Below are positions 8,310 to 16,486 of a stretch of 64,000 nt of DNA, piece by piece. The first letter of the stretch is position 1, and each line of letters opens with the position of its first letter. The stretch is from contig PAIY01000246.1 in NCBI GenBank assembly GCA_002704825.1, positions 1 to 64,000 on the forward strand, read 5' to 3'. Source of the DNA: Phycisphaeraceae bacterium. GTDB lineage: Bacteria > Planctomycetota > Phycisphaerae > Phycisphaerales > Phycisphaeraceae. The notes below the pieces were generated by a model, which worked only from the letters and a program-made list of their open reading frames with translations, was not told where the DNA came from and made no database searches. The position numbers were made by a program, and so were the translations under genes.

Positions 8310-8795
8310 ATGCCGTTAAAGCCATCCATGTTGACGACGCACCCGCGCAAGCCTCAGCCGCGCGAGGTCCGGTCGCTGAGTTGCCCCAATTGCGGTGCGC
8401 CCATCCAGGTAAGCCGTCGGGCGATGAGCTATCGCTGTGGCAAGTGTTCGATGCCGATGAAGCTCGAAGATGTCACCGTGGATCAACTCAACAACACCCG
8501 GACGCTTAACACCATGGGGCACATCCACCTCACCGCTCACAGCAAGGTGGACGGCGAATTGCGATGTGGCGAACTGACCGTCAGCGGTTCCTACCATGGC
8601 AATGCCCACGTGCATGGCAAGGTTCACATGCAGTCACACAGTCACTGCTCCGGCGAGATCAATGCCCGGTCACTGACCATTGATGACGGTGCGAGCTTTG
8701 AAGGCCAACTCCGCATCGGCCCCAAAGCACGCATCGAAGCACCACAGCTCGAACCGCCGGAGTTTCACGATCCCATGATCGACCCGGCAGCCTAA
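8310..8795 (+). CDS. Zinc-ribbon bactofilin
   Basis: A second bactofilin-type beta-helix (about residues 60-150, with GHIHLTAHSKVDGEL and SYHGNAHVHGKVHM) carrying an N-terminal zinc ribbon, CPNC...CGKC, at about residues 28-51. The core is unusually rich in His. Ribbons fused to bactofilins occur in some planctomycetes; metal binding is inferred from the four cysteines. The start is uncertain: ATG 8310 is used here; GTG 8265 or ATG 8328 are alternatives, and none has a good SD. The gene is followed by a terminator and is probably part of the same functional cluster as the bactofilin upstream. Confidence 0.82.
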   Translation: MPLKPSMLTTHPRKPQPREVRSLSCPNCGAPIQVSRRAMSYRCGKCSMPMKLEDVTVDQLNNTRTLNTMGHIHLTAHSKVDGELRCGELTVSGSYHGNAHVHGKVHMQSHSHCSGEINARSLTIDDGASFEGQLRIGPKARIEAPQLEPPEFHDPMIDPAA

Positions 8796-8819
8796 AACAA
8801 CTATCAGGAAACTGGGAAT

Positions 8820-8856
8820 ACACCCTTGAGACAGCAATGTGTCGAGGGTGTTTTTT
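8820..8856 (+). terminator. Rho-independent terminator after the second bactofilin
   Basis: A 10-bp stem, ACACCCTTGA (8820-8829) with TCGAGGGTGT (8842-8851, one G-U pair), followed by six T residues at 8851-8856. It begins 25 bases after the stop codon. Confidence 0.85.
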
Positions 8857-8976
8857 CATGCGCCGGTTGATCCCCTCCCTGAAAATTGAACCAGGCTGTC
8901 TGGTTTCCCTTCGTCATGATTGGCTTTAGCAGAGCATGTCAATACAGTGCCCGTTTGAATGCGTGATACAAACCGG

Positions 8977-8998
8977 GCACCGGGTTAACACCCGGTGC
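8977..8998. repeat. GCACCGGGTTAACACCCGGTGC palindrome, copy 3
   Basis: A near-perfect 22-base palindrome followed by TCA. It is the most regular member of the family also seen at 961-980 and 8219-8240. It lies in the gap between the convergent bactofilin and infC genes. Confidence 0.65.
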
Positions 8999-9040
8999 TC
9001 AAATTCTCAAAAGAGGATTGGTGGGTGTTATCCAACCATC

Positions 9041-9074
9041 AAAAAAACGTGCTGCATGTTGGGATGCAGCACGT
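9041..9074 (-). terminator. Rho-independent terminator of infC
   Basis: Read on the minus strand: an 11-bp perfect stem, ACGTGCTGCAT/ATGCAGCACGT (9047-9057 and 9064-9074), a 6-base loop and seven T residues. It lies 28 bases after the infC stop, so infC is transcribed without rpmI and rplT behind it. Confidence 0.9.
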
Positions 9075-9101
9075 TTGAAATGTGTCGTTGTCCGGTGGCC
9101 T

Positions 9102-9734
9102 TTACGCCGTTTCGGCTTCAGCTTGCTTTTGGGCTTCGGGAGCCGGTGCAGCGGGTTTATCGCTCTTGCGTTTTTCGTTGGAAGCCACCTTGTCCGGTGC
9201 CAGGATCATCGTCATACGACGGCCTGCCATACGGGCGGGGGTTTCAACTTTGCTGATCGGGGCAAGCAGTTCGATGATGCCCTGCATGGTTCGCATACCC
9301 AGGTCCTGGTGAGCCATTTCGCGGCCACGGAAGAGCATGGTGAATTGAACCTTGTTACCAGCCTGCAGGAACTGCGTGGCCTTGTTGGTTTTGATCTCAA
9401 GGTCATGCGGGTCGATCTTGGGGCGCAGACGAACTTCCTTGAGTTCACTGGTTTTGGAGTGACTCTTGGCTTTCTGTTCTTTTTTACTCTGCTGATACTT
9501 CCACTTGCCGTAGTCCATGATACGGCAGACGGGCGGTTGAGCCTGAGGGGCGACTTCGACGAGGTCCAGACCGGCATCACGTGCACGGTTCTTGGCGACG
9601 TCAGTATTCACAACGCCGATTTTCTCGTTGTTTTCGTCGACCAGAAAGACAGTGGGGGTGCGAATGTAATCATTGACGCGGAGACGTTTGCTCGACGAAT
9701 CTTGATTTCGCGGACGAAATGATCTGCTAGCGAT
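9102..9734 (-). CDS. infC: Translation initiation factor IF-3, ATC start codon
   Basis: IF-3 binds the 30S subunit, blocks premature 50S joining and checks start-codon pairing. Both domains are present: the N-domain from RVNDYIRTPTVFLVDENNEKIG through PPVCRIMDYGKWKYQ, and the C-domain from EVRLRPKIDPHDLE onward. A 25-residue Ala/Lys/Glu/Pro tail is extra. The frame is open to ATG 9809, but that ATG is embedded in a TATAATG promoter-like box. A GGAGG (9743-9747) precedes an in-frame ATC at 9734-9732 by exactly 8 bases, giving a 210-residue protein (I/M)ASRSFRP. Non-AUG starts of infC (AUU in E. coli) are a known autoregulatory feature. A terminator follows, and the usual downstream rpmI-rplT are absent. 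Confidence 0.93.
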   Translation of the reverse strand: MASRSFRPRNQDSSSKRLRVNDYIRTPTVFLVDENNEKIGVVNTDVAKNRARDAGLDLVEVAPQAQPPVCRIMDYGKWKYQQSKKEQKAKSHSKTSELKEVRLRPKIDPHDLEIKTNKATQFLQAGNKVQFTMLFRGREMAHQDLGMRTMQGIIELLAPISKVETPARMAGRRMTMILAPDKVASNEKRKSDKPAAPAPEAQKQAEAETA

Positions 9735-9807
9735 GGCTTGTTCCTCCAAGCTCAACCAATAAACAAGTGACCGTCTACGGTGACGGTTGCTGACTTCATA
9801 TCGACAC

Positions 9808-9813
9808 ATTATA
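9808..9813 (-). promoter_or_regulatory. Candidate -10 box of infC
   Basis: On the minus strand the sequence reads TATAAT, followed by GTG. No good -35 is visible at 16-18 bases. If used, transcription would start near 9801, giving a leader of about 67 bases before the ATC start and leaving ATG 9809 outside the mRNA. Confidence 0.4.
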
Positions 9814-9979
9814 GGGGGGCAGACCAGTTAAATGCGAGTCGATTGGCCCAAAATCGCAGAAATTATGGGGTTTGGGGTTCCAAAATCATTGTTCAGGGCA
9901 ACAGATGACCGGTAAATTCCTGTTTGGCATCACATTGGACGGATGTTCAACCATTTGGCTGGTTCACCTCAAATCGTGA

Positions 9980-10933
9980 TCACAGGCCCGTGCCGTACCA
10001 GAGTAACCAGTACGCCAGCGGGGCGACGACCACCGGGGAGTCCACGACATCCAGCACGCCACCGAACCCGGGGATGGAATTGCCTGAGTCCTTGATGCCA
10101 GCATCACGCTTAAACAGGCTGGCGGTCAGATCACCAAACTGCCCGACCGCGCCCATGAGTAGACCCGCAGCAAAGGTCCGGGGCAGGTGAAAGTCATTGG
10201 AGACAAACGTGCGCACGCCGTCAATGGTGTGATAAATGCCCGCGACATCAAACTTGTTGGACAGGTAGGCCAAAAGCAGGGCGATACAGCCTGAAAACAG
10301 GACACCGCCGACGAGGCCTTCCCAGGTTTTACCCGGTGACAGCCAGGGGATGAGTTTGTGCTTGCCGATCGCACGGCCGGTGAAATACGCCCCGATGTCA
10401 CAGCTTTTGACCGCCAGCAGCACCGCCAGCAGGACCCATGGCGAATACCAACGCCGGATCGCAACCAGGAATCCGGGCATCAGCCCCATGTAAATCAACG
10501 CAAACATCGTCACTGCTGCCGCTGCCACCGCGCCGTCCGTCCGCTTGTGAATCCAGCATTGCTTGATCAGTGATAACACGAACAAAATACAGATCACCGT
10601 CCCGGCGACGGCCATCGTCATCTTCGCATCGGCGCTGTGTGGGATGGCATACATCATCATGCAGCCACTCATCCCAGCCAACGTCACCACCGACCGGCTG
10701 GCGGCAATGCCCTTGGCGTTGAAGATCCGACAGAGTTCGCCTGCGCCCAACAGGATCAGCAGGAAAATTGTCGCAAGCAAAATCAAACCCGATGGCAGAT
10801 ACGTCCGGCCTGCAAAGACATCCTGCAGGACGGTGCCGGTGATATCCAGCTGGTCGAGTTTGCTGTCCAGATAGAAGATCAGCAGCATGATCCCGATCAT
10901 GATCGGGCCAAATGTCAGGCGATACTTGAGCAT
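9980..10933 (-). CDS. cdsA: Phosphatidate cytidylyltransferase (CDP-diglyceride synthase)
   Basis: CdsA makes CDP-diacylglycerol from CTP and phosphatidic acid at the inner membrane, the branch point of phospholipid synthesis. The 317-residue protein is polytopic (about eight hydrophobic segments) and ends with the family signature SLFKRDAGIKDSGNSIPGFGG at about residues 272-292, plus GKTWEGLVGG at about 207. The start is ATG 10933. It lies upstream of infC on the same strand, separated by 245 bases that include the infC promoter candidate. Confidence 0.92.
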   Translation of the reverse strand: MLKYRLTFGPIMIGIMLLIFYLDSKLDQLDITGTVLQDVFAGRTYLPSGLILLATIFLLILLGAGELCRIFNAKGIAASRSVVTLAGMSGCMMMYAIPHSADAKMTMAVAGTVICILFVLSLIKQCWIHKRTDGAVAAAAVTMFALIYMGLMPGFLVAIRRWYSPWVLLAVLLAVKSCDIGAYFTGRAIGKHKLIPWLSPGKTWEGLVGGVLFSGCIALLLAYLSNKFDVAGIYHTIDGVRTFVSNDFHLPRTFAAGLLMGAVGQFGDLTASLFKRDAGIKDSGNSIPGFGGVLDVVDSPVVVAPLAYWLLWYGTGL

Positions 10934-10997
10934 GCCCGGTATGGTATCAAACCCACCTCAACTTAGCGCCCCCCGGATGTCCCCGGAAGTTTCCCTC

Positions 10998-11018
10998 AAA
11001 CCGCTTGCGGTTCAGCGC
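10998..11018. repeat. AACCGCTTGCGGTT repeat, copy 1
   Basis: AAACCGCTTGCGGTTCAGCGC, a short hairpin with an AACCGC/GCGGTT stem followed by the shared AGCGC tail. Four further copies occur at 28358-28380, 28423-28446, 40282-40303 and 49355-49376. It lies between the divergent cdsA and sigma factor genes. Confidence 0.6.
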
Positions 11019-11130
11019 ATCCCCATTTTCCCAAATTCAAGAAAAATCAGAACAATCTCACCGAACCTGAAACACCCACCATCTCATTCCGTCTATACAA
11101 TGGAAACCCAGCCATTCTAGGGGTGTCGCA

Positions 11131-11967
11131 ATGGGCGAAATGGATCGACAACTGCTTGAGGAATTCAGCCAGTGTGGCAATGAGCTTGCCTTTGCCCGGC
11201 TGGTCAATCGATACTCCGCGCTGGTGTACTCTGCCAGCTACCGCGTGCTCAACAATCATGCTCAGGCAGAGGAAGTCTGCCAGGAGACGTTTTTCAAACT
11301 CCTCAACCATTCCCGCCAGATCACCACATCGCTCTCGGGCTGGTTGTATCAAACCGCTGTCCGCCTTTCCATCGACATGATTCGATCCGATCAGGCACGC
11401 AATACACGCGAACGCAACTATGCTCACGATCAGTTCAAAGCCTCGCAACAGGTGACCAGTTGGAAGCAGCTCGAATCACACTTGGATGAAGCGTTGGACT
11501 TACTGCCCGATGATCAGCGCGACTTACTTGTTGAGCATTTTCTCCAGGGCATCAGTCAACGCCAGATCGCTGCCAAACATGGTTGGTCCACTGCGACAAC
11601 GCATCGCTACATCAAGCATGCCATCGAAAAACTCCGCGAACAACTCAACGAAAAACACCTCAGTGTCGCTGCGCTTCCAGCCATTCTCAGCAGCTACTCG
11701 CATATGGTCGTCCCACCTGAACTATCCATGAAACTTGGCAAGATGGCGTTAGCCAGCGGTTACGCCCAGGCAGCGATTGGCGGTGTTCCCAAAATCGTGC
11801 TGCTCTGGGGTTCGATCAACAAGTTCTGGCTGATCCTCAGTCTCGCCTTGGCCATGGCATTCGGCGTTGCCCTGTGGCGATCCGTCGACCATCAACCCGC
11901 TCCCCGCCCTGAACGTTCACAGACCATCAACCTTTTCGGGGAGACCACCACCATGCCCGGGCAATAG
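11131..11967 (+). CDS. ECF-type RNA polymerase sigma factor with C-terminal membrane helix
   Basis: Sigma-70 region 2 spans about residues 18-88 (FARLVNRYSALVYSASYRVL, EEVCQETFFKL) and region 4 about 112-165 (LDLLPDDQRDLLVEHFLQG, then the helix-turn-helix ISQRQIAAKHGWSTATTHRYI). A C-terminal extension of about 110 residues holds one hydrophobic segment at about 228-250 (FWLILSLALAMAFGVALW). Planctomycete ECF factors with membrane-bound tails are known; the tail is thought to take the place of a separate anti-sigma factor. The start is ATG 11131, with GGGGTG just upstream. A small membrane protein and then a secretion operon follow on the same strand, so these may be its targets (inference). 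Confidence 0.88.
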   Translation: MGEMDRQLLEEFSQCGNELAFARLVNRYSALVYSASYRVLNNHAQAEEVCQETFFKLLNHSRQITTSLSGWLYQTAVRLSIDMIRSDQARNTRERNYAHDQFKASQQVTSWKQLESHLDEALDLLPDDQRDLLVEHFLQGISQRQIAAKHGWSTATTHRYIKHAIEKLREQLNEKHLSVAALPAILSSYSHMVVPPELSMKLGKMALASGYAQAAIGGVPKIVLLWGSINKFWLILSLALAMAFGVALWRSVDHQPAPRPERSQTINLFGETTTMPGQ

Positions 11968-11989
11968 TTTGGGATAAGGGGGAACAACA

Positions 11990-12376
11990 TTGAAAAAACA
12001 GTTCAAACCAACGTCGGTGCTGGCAGTCCTTTTGATCGTGTCGCTTTTGTGTAATGCAGCCATGGCCATCCTGTGGATGCAGGAGCGATCGTACGCAATC
12101 AACAAAGTTCGGGAAAGTGCTGGATCGATTGGCTTTTTAAGGGCTCGGTTGGATTACCAGGATGGTCATCGACGTTTGTTTCAGATTCAAGATCGACCTG
12201 AATTTTCAAAACCGGGCGCACACGAATTAAACACCGGGGTCGTAAAAAATGGTTTGGAAATCTGGGCAGTAGGAAGCTACTCCGACAAACCCTATCTCTG
12301 CGACTTTGGGGATGGTTTTTTAAATGCCTATAACCAAACGATGAGGCGTTTGGTTGTTGAAAAGTCAGATCATTAA
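11990..12376 (+). CDS. Small signal-anchored protein
   Basis: A 128-residue protein with an N-terminal hydrophobic helix at about residues 10-30 after MKKQFK, consistent with a signal anchor or uncleaved signal peptide. The rest is soluble, with no recognised domain. TTG 11990 is the likely start because AAGGGGGA lies 6-13 bases upstream; no ATG exists near the N-terminus. It sits 22 bases after the sigma factor and 51 bases before the secretion ATPase, so it is probably cotranscribed and could be an accessory or regulator. No function is assigned. Confidence 0.65.
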   Translation: MKKQFKPTSVLAVLLIVSLLCNAAMAILWMQERSYAINKVRESAGSIGFLRARLDYQDGHRRLFQIQDRPEFSKPGAHELNTGVVKNGLEIWAVGSYSDKPYLCDFGDGFLNAYNQTMRRLVVEKSDH

Positions 12377-12427
12377 TTCTGGTTTGCTGTCACATTGCTC
12401 AACGATCAATCACCTTTCGGAGTACCC

Positions 12428-13528
12428 ATGTCCACAGACTTACGCAAGACGTTATCCGACACGCCGGACACACCGCTGCGTGTCACTGCCATGTTGCAGT
12501 TGGCCATCGACCAACAGGCGTCGGACATTCATCTTGAACCCATTGCCCATGGCTATGAGCTTCGCATGCGGGTTGATGGTTTACTTACCGTCATCGAGCA
12601 ATTCGAAACCGCGGTCGGCCGGAGCATGGTCACGCGCCTGATGGTGATGGCACAACTGCTCACTTACCGCCAGGACCTGCCCCAGGAAGGTCGCATTGAT
12701 GCATCGCTGCCCACGTTGGATAAGCCTTTGCAACTGCGACTGTCGATCATGCCGACCACACAGGGTTTGCGTGCGGTGGTGCGGATGCCTGCGGAATTGA
12801 TTCAACCTAAAAATCTCAATGAACTGGGGCTGCCTTCGTCGGTCAGTCATGCACTAAGCCGGTTCATCGCGCAGCAGCAGGGGATGCTTCTCATTACGGG
12901 CCCTTCCGGATCAGGGAAAACCACAAGCATCTACGCACTGCTCGATGAACTGGCTAACGTGCAGCCCGGTCAAAGCATCATCGCCCTGGAAGACCCCGTC
13001 GAACGTGACCTGCCGGGGGTGACACAGATACAGGTTCAACCGTTTGGTGAACTGACCTATGAGCGTGCATTACGCAGCGTTCTGAGGCAGGACCCGCAGG
13101 TGCTCATGCTCGGTGAGATTCGTGATCATACGACCGCTTCCATAGCGATGGGGGCTGCACTTTCCGGTCATCGTCTCATTGCCACGTTCCATGCCGGTTC
13201 ACCAGCGGGTGCGATTGCACGGTTGCTTGAGATGGACATCCCCGCCTATCAAATCACCAGCGCGGTGTATGCCGTCATGACCCAGCGCCTGTTACGCAGT
13301 CTGGACGACAGCGGTCAATATCATGGTCGATTGCCTGTCGCCCAGATCGCGATGATGGATGATGCGCTGCGTGCTGCGATTCTCAAGGGTGCTGATTTAC
13401 CAACACTCTCGCGCACCATTTCGCAACAAGCCGACCACCAACCCCTGCGCGAGATCGCCATGCAGATGGTCGCAGCAGGTCTAACGGATAACGCCGAAGT
13501 GCAACGCATTCTGGGAGATGATCAATGA
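12428..13528 (+). CDS. GspE/PilT-type secretion ATPase
   Basis: The AAA-type hexameric ATPase that powers pseudopilus or pilus assembly at the cytoplasmic membrane face. The 366-residue protein lacks the N-terminal N1 domain of classical GspE and is closer to PilT in size. It has QASDIHLEP at about residue 30, Walker A GPSGSGKTTS at about 158-167, Asp box ALEDPVERDLPGVTQIQV, Walker B VLMLGEIRD and His box LIATFHAG. The GspE tetracysteine zinc site is missing. ATG 12428 follows GGAG by 5 bases and is preferred to TTG 12395. The stop overlaps the next gene's start (ATGA). Confidence 0.9.
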   Translation: MSTDLRKTLSDTPDTPLRVTAMLQLAIDQQASDIHLEPIAHGYELRMRVDGLLTVIEQFETAVGRSMVTRLMVMAQLLTYRQDLPQEGRIDASLPTLDKPLQLRLSIMPTTQGLRAVVRMPAELIQPKNLNELGLPSSVSHALSRFIAQQQGMLLITGPSGSGKTTSIYALLDELANVQPGQSIIALEDPVERDLPGVTQIQVQPFGELTYERALRSVLRQDPQVLMLGEIRDHTTASIAMGAALSGHRLIATFHAGSPAGAIARLLEMDIPAYQITSAVYAVMTQRLLRSLDDSGQYHGRLPVAQIAMMDDALRAAILKGADLPTLSRTISQQADHQPLREIAMQMVAAGLTDNAEVQRILGDDQ

Positions 13529-14730
13529 GTCAATGTATGACCCTCCAATACCGGGCGCAAGGCCCTGACGGCAGTCCGTTCAACGGCACGCTTGAAGCAA
13601 CCGACGTGCAGGCCGCCCGCGAACAACTCGTGAGTCTGGGACTCACCGTGCTGGAAATGAAACCCACGGAGAAGTCGTTATTCAACTGGCCCCGCCGTGC
13701 GATCTCCGGCACGGATTTACACCTTTTTAACGAACAACTCATCAACCTCACCAAGTCCGGCATGCCCGTCGAACAAGGGCTTAAACTCATCGCTCAGGAC
13801 CTTCAATCTTCGCGCTTGAAAACGGCGGTCGAGCATGTCGTCTCCGAACTGAATCAAGGCCAATCCTTAGCTGATGCCTTCGAGTCCCAACGCCAGCATT
13901 TCCCCGTCATGTATGCCCGACTCATCGAAGTTGGCACCCAAACCGGTCGGCTTCCCGGCGTACTGTTTAATCTGGGACAACATCTCAAACTCGTCGGCCA
14001 ACTCAAAACCTCGTTGGCACGCGCCTTTGCCTATCCGATCATCGTGTTGCTGTTTTTCATTGCGATCATGGGGTTCATGTCGTTTTATGTCGGCCCGCAG
14101 TTTGAACACATCTATGAAGACTTTGATACCGATCTGCCTGGTTTGACAGTGATGATGCTTGCGTTTTTCAACATGGGTTACATCATCATCCCAACGCTGC
14201 TCATTGCCATCGGTTCGTTTGTTCTTGTGACCCTCACCATGCGATTCACACCATGGTGGCAGGACCTGCTTGACCGTGTGATGCGCTTTGTTCCCTTCGT
14301 CGGGCCGGTGTTACGACGTAATGCCATTGCGCGTTGGTGTGACAGTGTTCGCATGGGGATTAACGCTTCGATGGATTTGCCGCATGCGATGGCATTGTCG
14401 TCGGACCTCATTGGTTTACCCTCAGTCAAAACGGATACCCGCAAAGTCATTGACTGTGTTGAGCAGGGCCGTCCCTTTGCCAGCATTGAGACATTAACCG
14501 TCCTGCCACCGACGGTGTTGGCGACCATCGAGTTGGCGGAGAATGCTGCAGCACTTGAATCTTCGCTGGAGGATTTATCCAGCATGTACCGCCAGCAAGC
14601 TTACCTGCGCACGATGTCCATGGAGACCGTGCTCACACCGATCCTCATGATTGGCATGGGCCTGCTCATCGGATTCAGTGTGTTGGGATTGTTCCTGCCA
14701 CTGGTCAAGCTGCTGACGAATCTGACATGA
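13525..14730 (+). CDS. gspF: GspF-type inner membrane platform protein
   Basis: GspF/PilC proteins form the membrane platform that meets the secretion ATPase. The 401-residue length is canonical, with two cytoplasmic four-helix T2SSF domains (about 65-190 and 270-395) and three membrane helices near 168-190, 212-240 and 370-395. Typical motifs include DLHLFNEQLINLTKSGMPVEQGLKLI and the FAYPIIVLLFFIAIM helix. The N-terminal YRAQGPDGSPFNGTLEA matches the GspF start. ATG 13525 overlaps the ATPase stop by four bases, so translation is probably coupled. Confidence 0.93.
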   Translation: MSQCMTLQYRAQGPDGSPFNGTLEATDVQAAREQLVSLGLTVLEMKPTEKSLFNWPRRAISGTDLHLFNEQLINLTKSGMPVEQGLKLIAQDLQSSRLKTAVEHVVSELNQGQSLADAFESQRQHFPVMYARLIEVGTQTGRLPGVLFNLGQHLKLVGQLKTSLARAFAYPIIVLLFFIAIMGFMSFYVGPQFEHIYEDFDTDLPGLTVMMLAFFNMGYIIIPTLLIAIGSFVLVTLTMRFTPWWQDLLDRVMRFVPFVGPVLRRNAIARWCDSVRMGINASMDLPHAMALSSDLIGLPSVKTDTRKVIDCVEQGRPFASIETLTVLPPTVLATIELAENAAALESSLEDLSSMYRQQAYLRTMSMETVLTPILMIGMGLLIGFSVLGLFLPLVKLLTNLT

Positions 14731-14815
14731 TCAATGGTGATTGCTTGTGGTCGTTTGACAATCACTGCGACACGTCCCGAGGGTGTGTCGCTGATATCTT
14801 GGGAAAGCATGGATC

Positions 14816-16486
14816 ATGAATTACCTGTTTCGATATCTAAATATCACGCTTTGTGTAGGCTTGTTATTGATGGGCGTACGGTTGTTTGACATCAATGAGC
14901 CACGCCTTGCTTTAGCAACACTTTTGGGATTGTTGTTTTATCTTGTCTTGATTAGCCCTATGCCCAGTCGGTTTTTTCGGAATCTGCATGAGAAACGTTT
15001 TAATGTTTCGGTTCGCTTAGTAACCATTATCGGTGTAGTTGGCACATTGTTTTGGCAATATACTTTTCATCAGGCACGACCACCAATGGCAACGTATCAC
15101 GTTAGGCCCATTGAACTATTTCTTTTCAGTTTGTTTTCGATCTTGTTTAACAGCCTGTTAATTTTTGTAGTTTCGTTATTCCCCTGGCGGAGATTATTTA
15201 CCAGCGAAGCCTGGTCGGAGTTTCTCGAATTTATCTATGGCGGTTTGAAACTGGTGCTTTATGCCCTGGTGGCGGTTGAAGTGCTTTGTGTGTTGGCAGG
15301 GGTGTTGGCTTCGGTTGCGGATATTGGCGAAATTTTTGGCATCGTTTTTGTGTTCACCACGCTCTATATCCCCGGCATGCTTTTCCCGTTGTTGGTCTTG
15401 CATCCGACGGTGGTGCGGATTCGTCAGCGTCGGGTGATGCGTGTGCTCATGCATGTCAGACGCGCCCTTAATGCACGGTTACCGTTGGTGCATGTGCTTC
15501 AATCTGCAGCCAGGTCCGAGTATGGCAAACTCAGTCAACGTCTTGAATCTGTTGCTGTGCAGATTGAGCAGGGGTTGAGCATCAGTGATGCATTGGCGAT
15601 GAGCGTGCCGGAGATTCCCAGGCAGCAGATTCGTCTGCTTCAGGCATCGGATCGTATTGGTTACTTGCCCCAGGCGCTTGAGCGGTACCTGGATGAACAG
15701 ATGGTCAACCAGACCAACCGCATGACACATGGCGGGCCGGGTTGGCGGTACCTGATTTTAAATTTCTTCGTTGGCAGTTTTCTACTTTCAGCTTTGATGA
15801 TTTTCATTGTGCCCAAGTTCGAGAAAATCTTCGAGGACTTTGGCACGGAGTTACCGCCGATGACACAGTCGGTGATGAATTTATCACGGTGGTTGGGGGG
15901 CTCTTTGCCGGGGCAGGTTTTCCCGGGGTCGATTATGCTGATCCCGATTTTGGCAACGGTGTTGGTGCTTTGGTATGCACGCAATCGTGATGGGATTCTG
16001 GGAGCGTGTTCACAGTTTGTGGGTTGGTATTTGCCGGGCTTTCGTTCGGTACATCGGCCGGGTCAGTGGGCCAAGGCAGCTCACCAGATTGCTGACGGTT
16101 TGGCGGTGTCTTTACCATTACACCAGGCAGTAAGTCTGGCGCATGAGAGTTTGTCGCATGCGATTCTCAAACCCAAGCTCAAGCGATTTTTATTTTTTCT
16201 CAACCATGGAGAAGACGCGGTTCGGGCAGCCCGGTTTGCCGGTTTGCCCAAAACGTTCACCACCATGCTCAACAGTTCGACGCAACAGTATTCGCCACAA
16301 TCATTGCGCTATCTGGCGGAGTATTACACGGTGTTGGCACAGCAACGTCTGGTCTGGTTCAGTGCCATGACCGCGCCGGTGACAATCATGCTCATTGCCT
16401 TTCCAGTGGGGTGGATTTGCATCGGCATGTTCTCGCCGTTGGTTCACCTGATTCAACACTGTGCAGAATTTACGGGGATGTATTGA
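14816..16486 (+). CDS. Second GspF-like membrane protein with extra N-terminal membrane domain
   Basis: A 556-residue protein. The C-terminal 330 residues resemble GspF: helical T2SSF-like regions (LMHVRRALNARLPLVHVLQ, HQIADGLAVSLPLHQAVSLA) and the helix FFVGSFLLSALMIFIVPKFEKIFEDFGTEL, the last motif matching the FEHIYEDFDTDLP region of the preceding GspF. The first 210 residues contain about five hydrophobic segments not found in GspF. It starts at ATG 14816, 85 bases after gspF. The final TGATG overlaps the first pseudopilin start. It may be a second platform subunit or a diverged duplicate. Confidence 0.82.
   Translation: MNYLFRYLNITLCVGLLLMGVRLFDINEPRLALATLLGLLFYLVLISPMPSRFFRNLHEKRFNVSVRLVTIIGVVGTLFWQYTFHQARPPMATYHVRPIELFLFSLFSILFNSLLIFVVSLFPWRRLFTSEAWSEFLEFIYGGLKLVLYALVAVEVLCVLAGVLASVADIGEIFGIVFVFTTLYIPGMLFPLLVLHPTVVRIRQRRVMRVLMHVRRALNARLPLVHVLQSAARSEYGKLSQRLESVAVQIEQGLSISDALAMSVPEIPRQQIRLLQASDRIGYLPQALERYLDEQMVNQTNRMTHGGPGWRYLILNFFVGSFLLSALMIFIVPKFEKIFEDFGTELPPMTQSVMNLSRWLGGSLPGQVFPGSIMLIPILATVLVLWYARNRDGILGACSQFVGWYLPGFRSVHRPGQWAKAAHQIADGLAVSLPLHQAVSLAHESLSHAILKPKLKRFLFFLNHGEDAVRAARFAGLPKTFTTMLNSSTQQYSPQSLRYLAEYYTVLAQQRLVWFSAMTAPVTIMLIAFPVGWICIGMFSPLVHLIQHCAEFTGMY

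Noticed and set aside
14013-14029. TGGCACGCGCCTTTGCC resembling a sigma-54 promoter
   Set aside because: It lies within the gspF coding sequence, and the spacing between the two boxes is off by one from the consensus.
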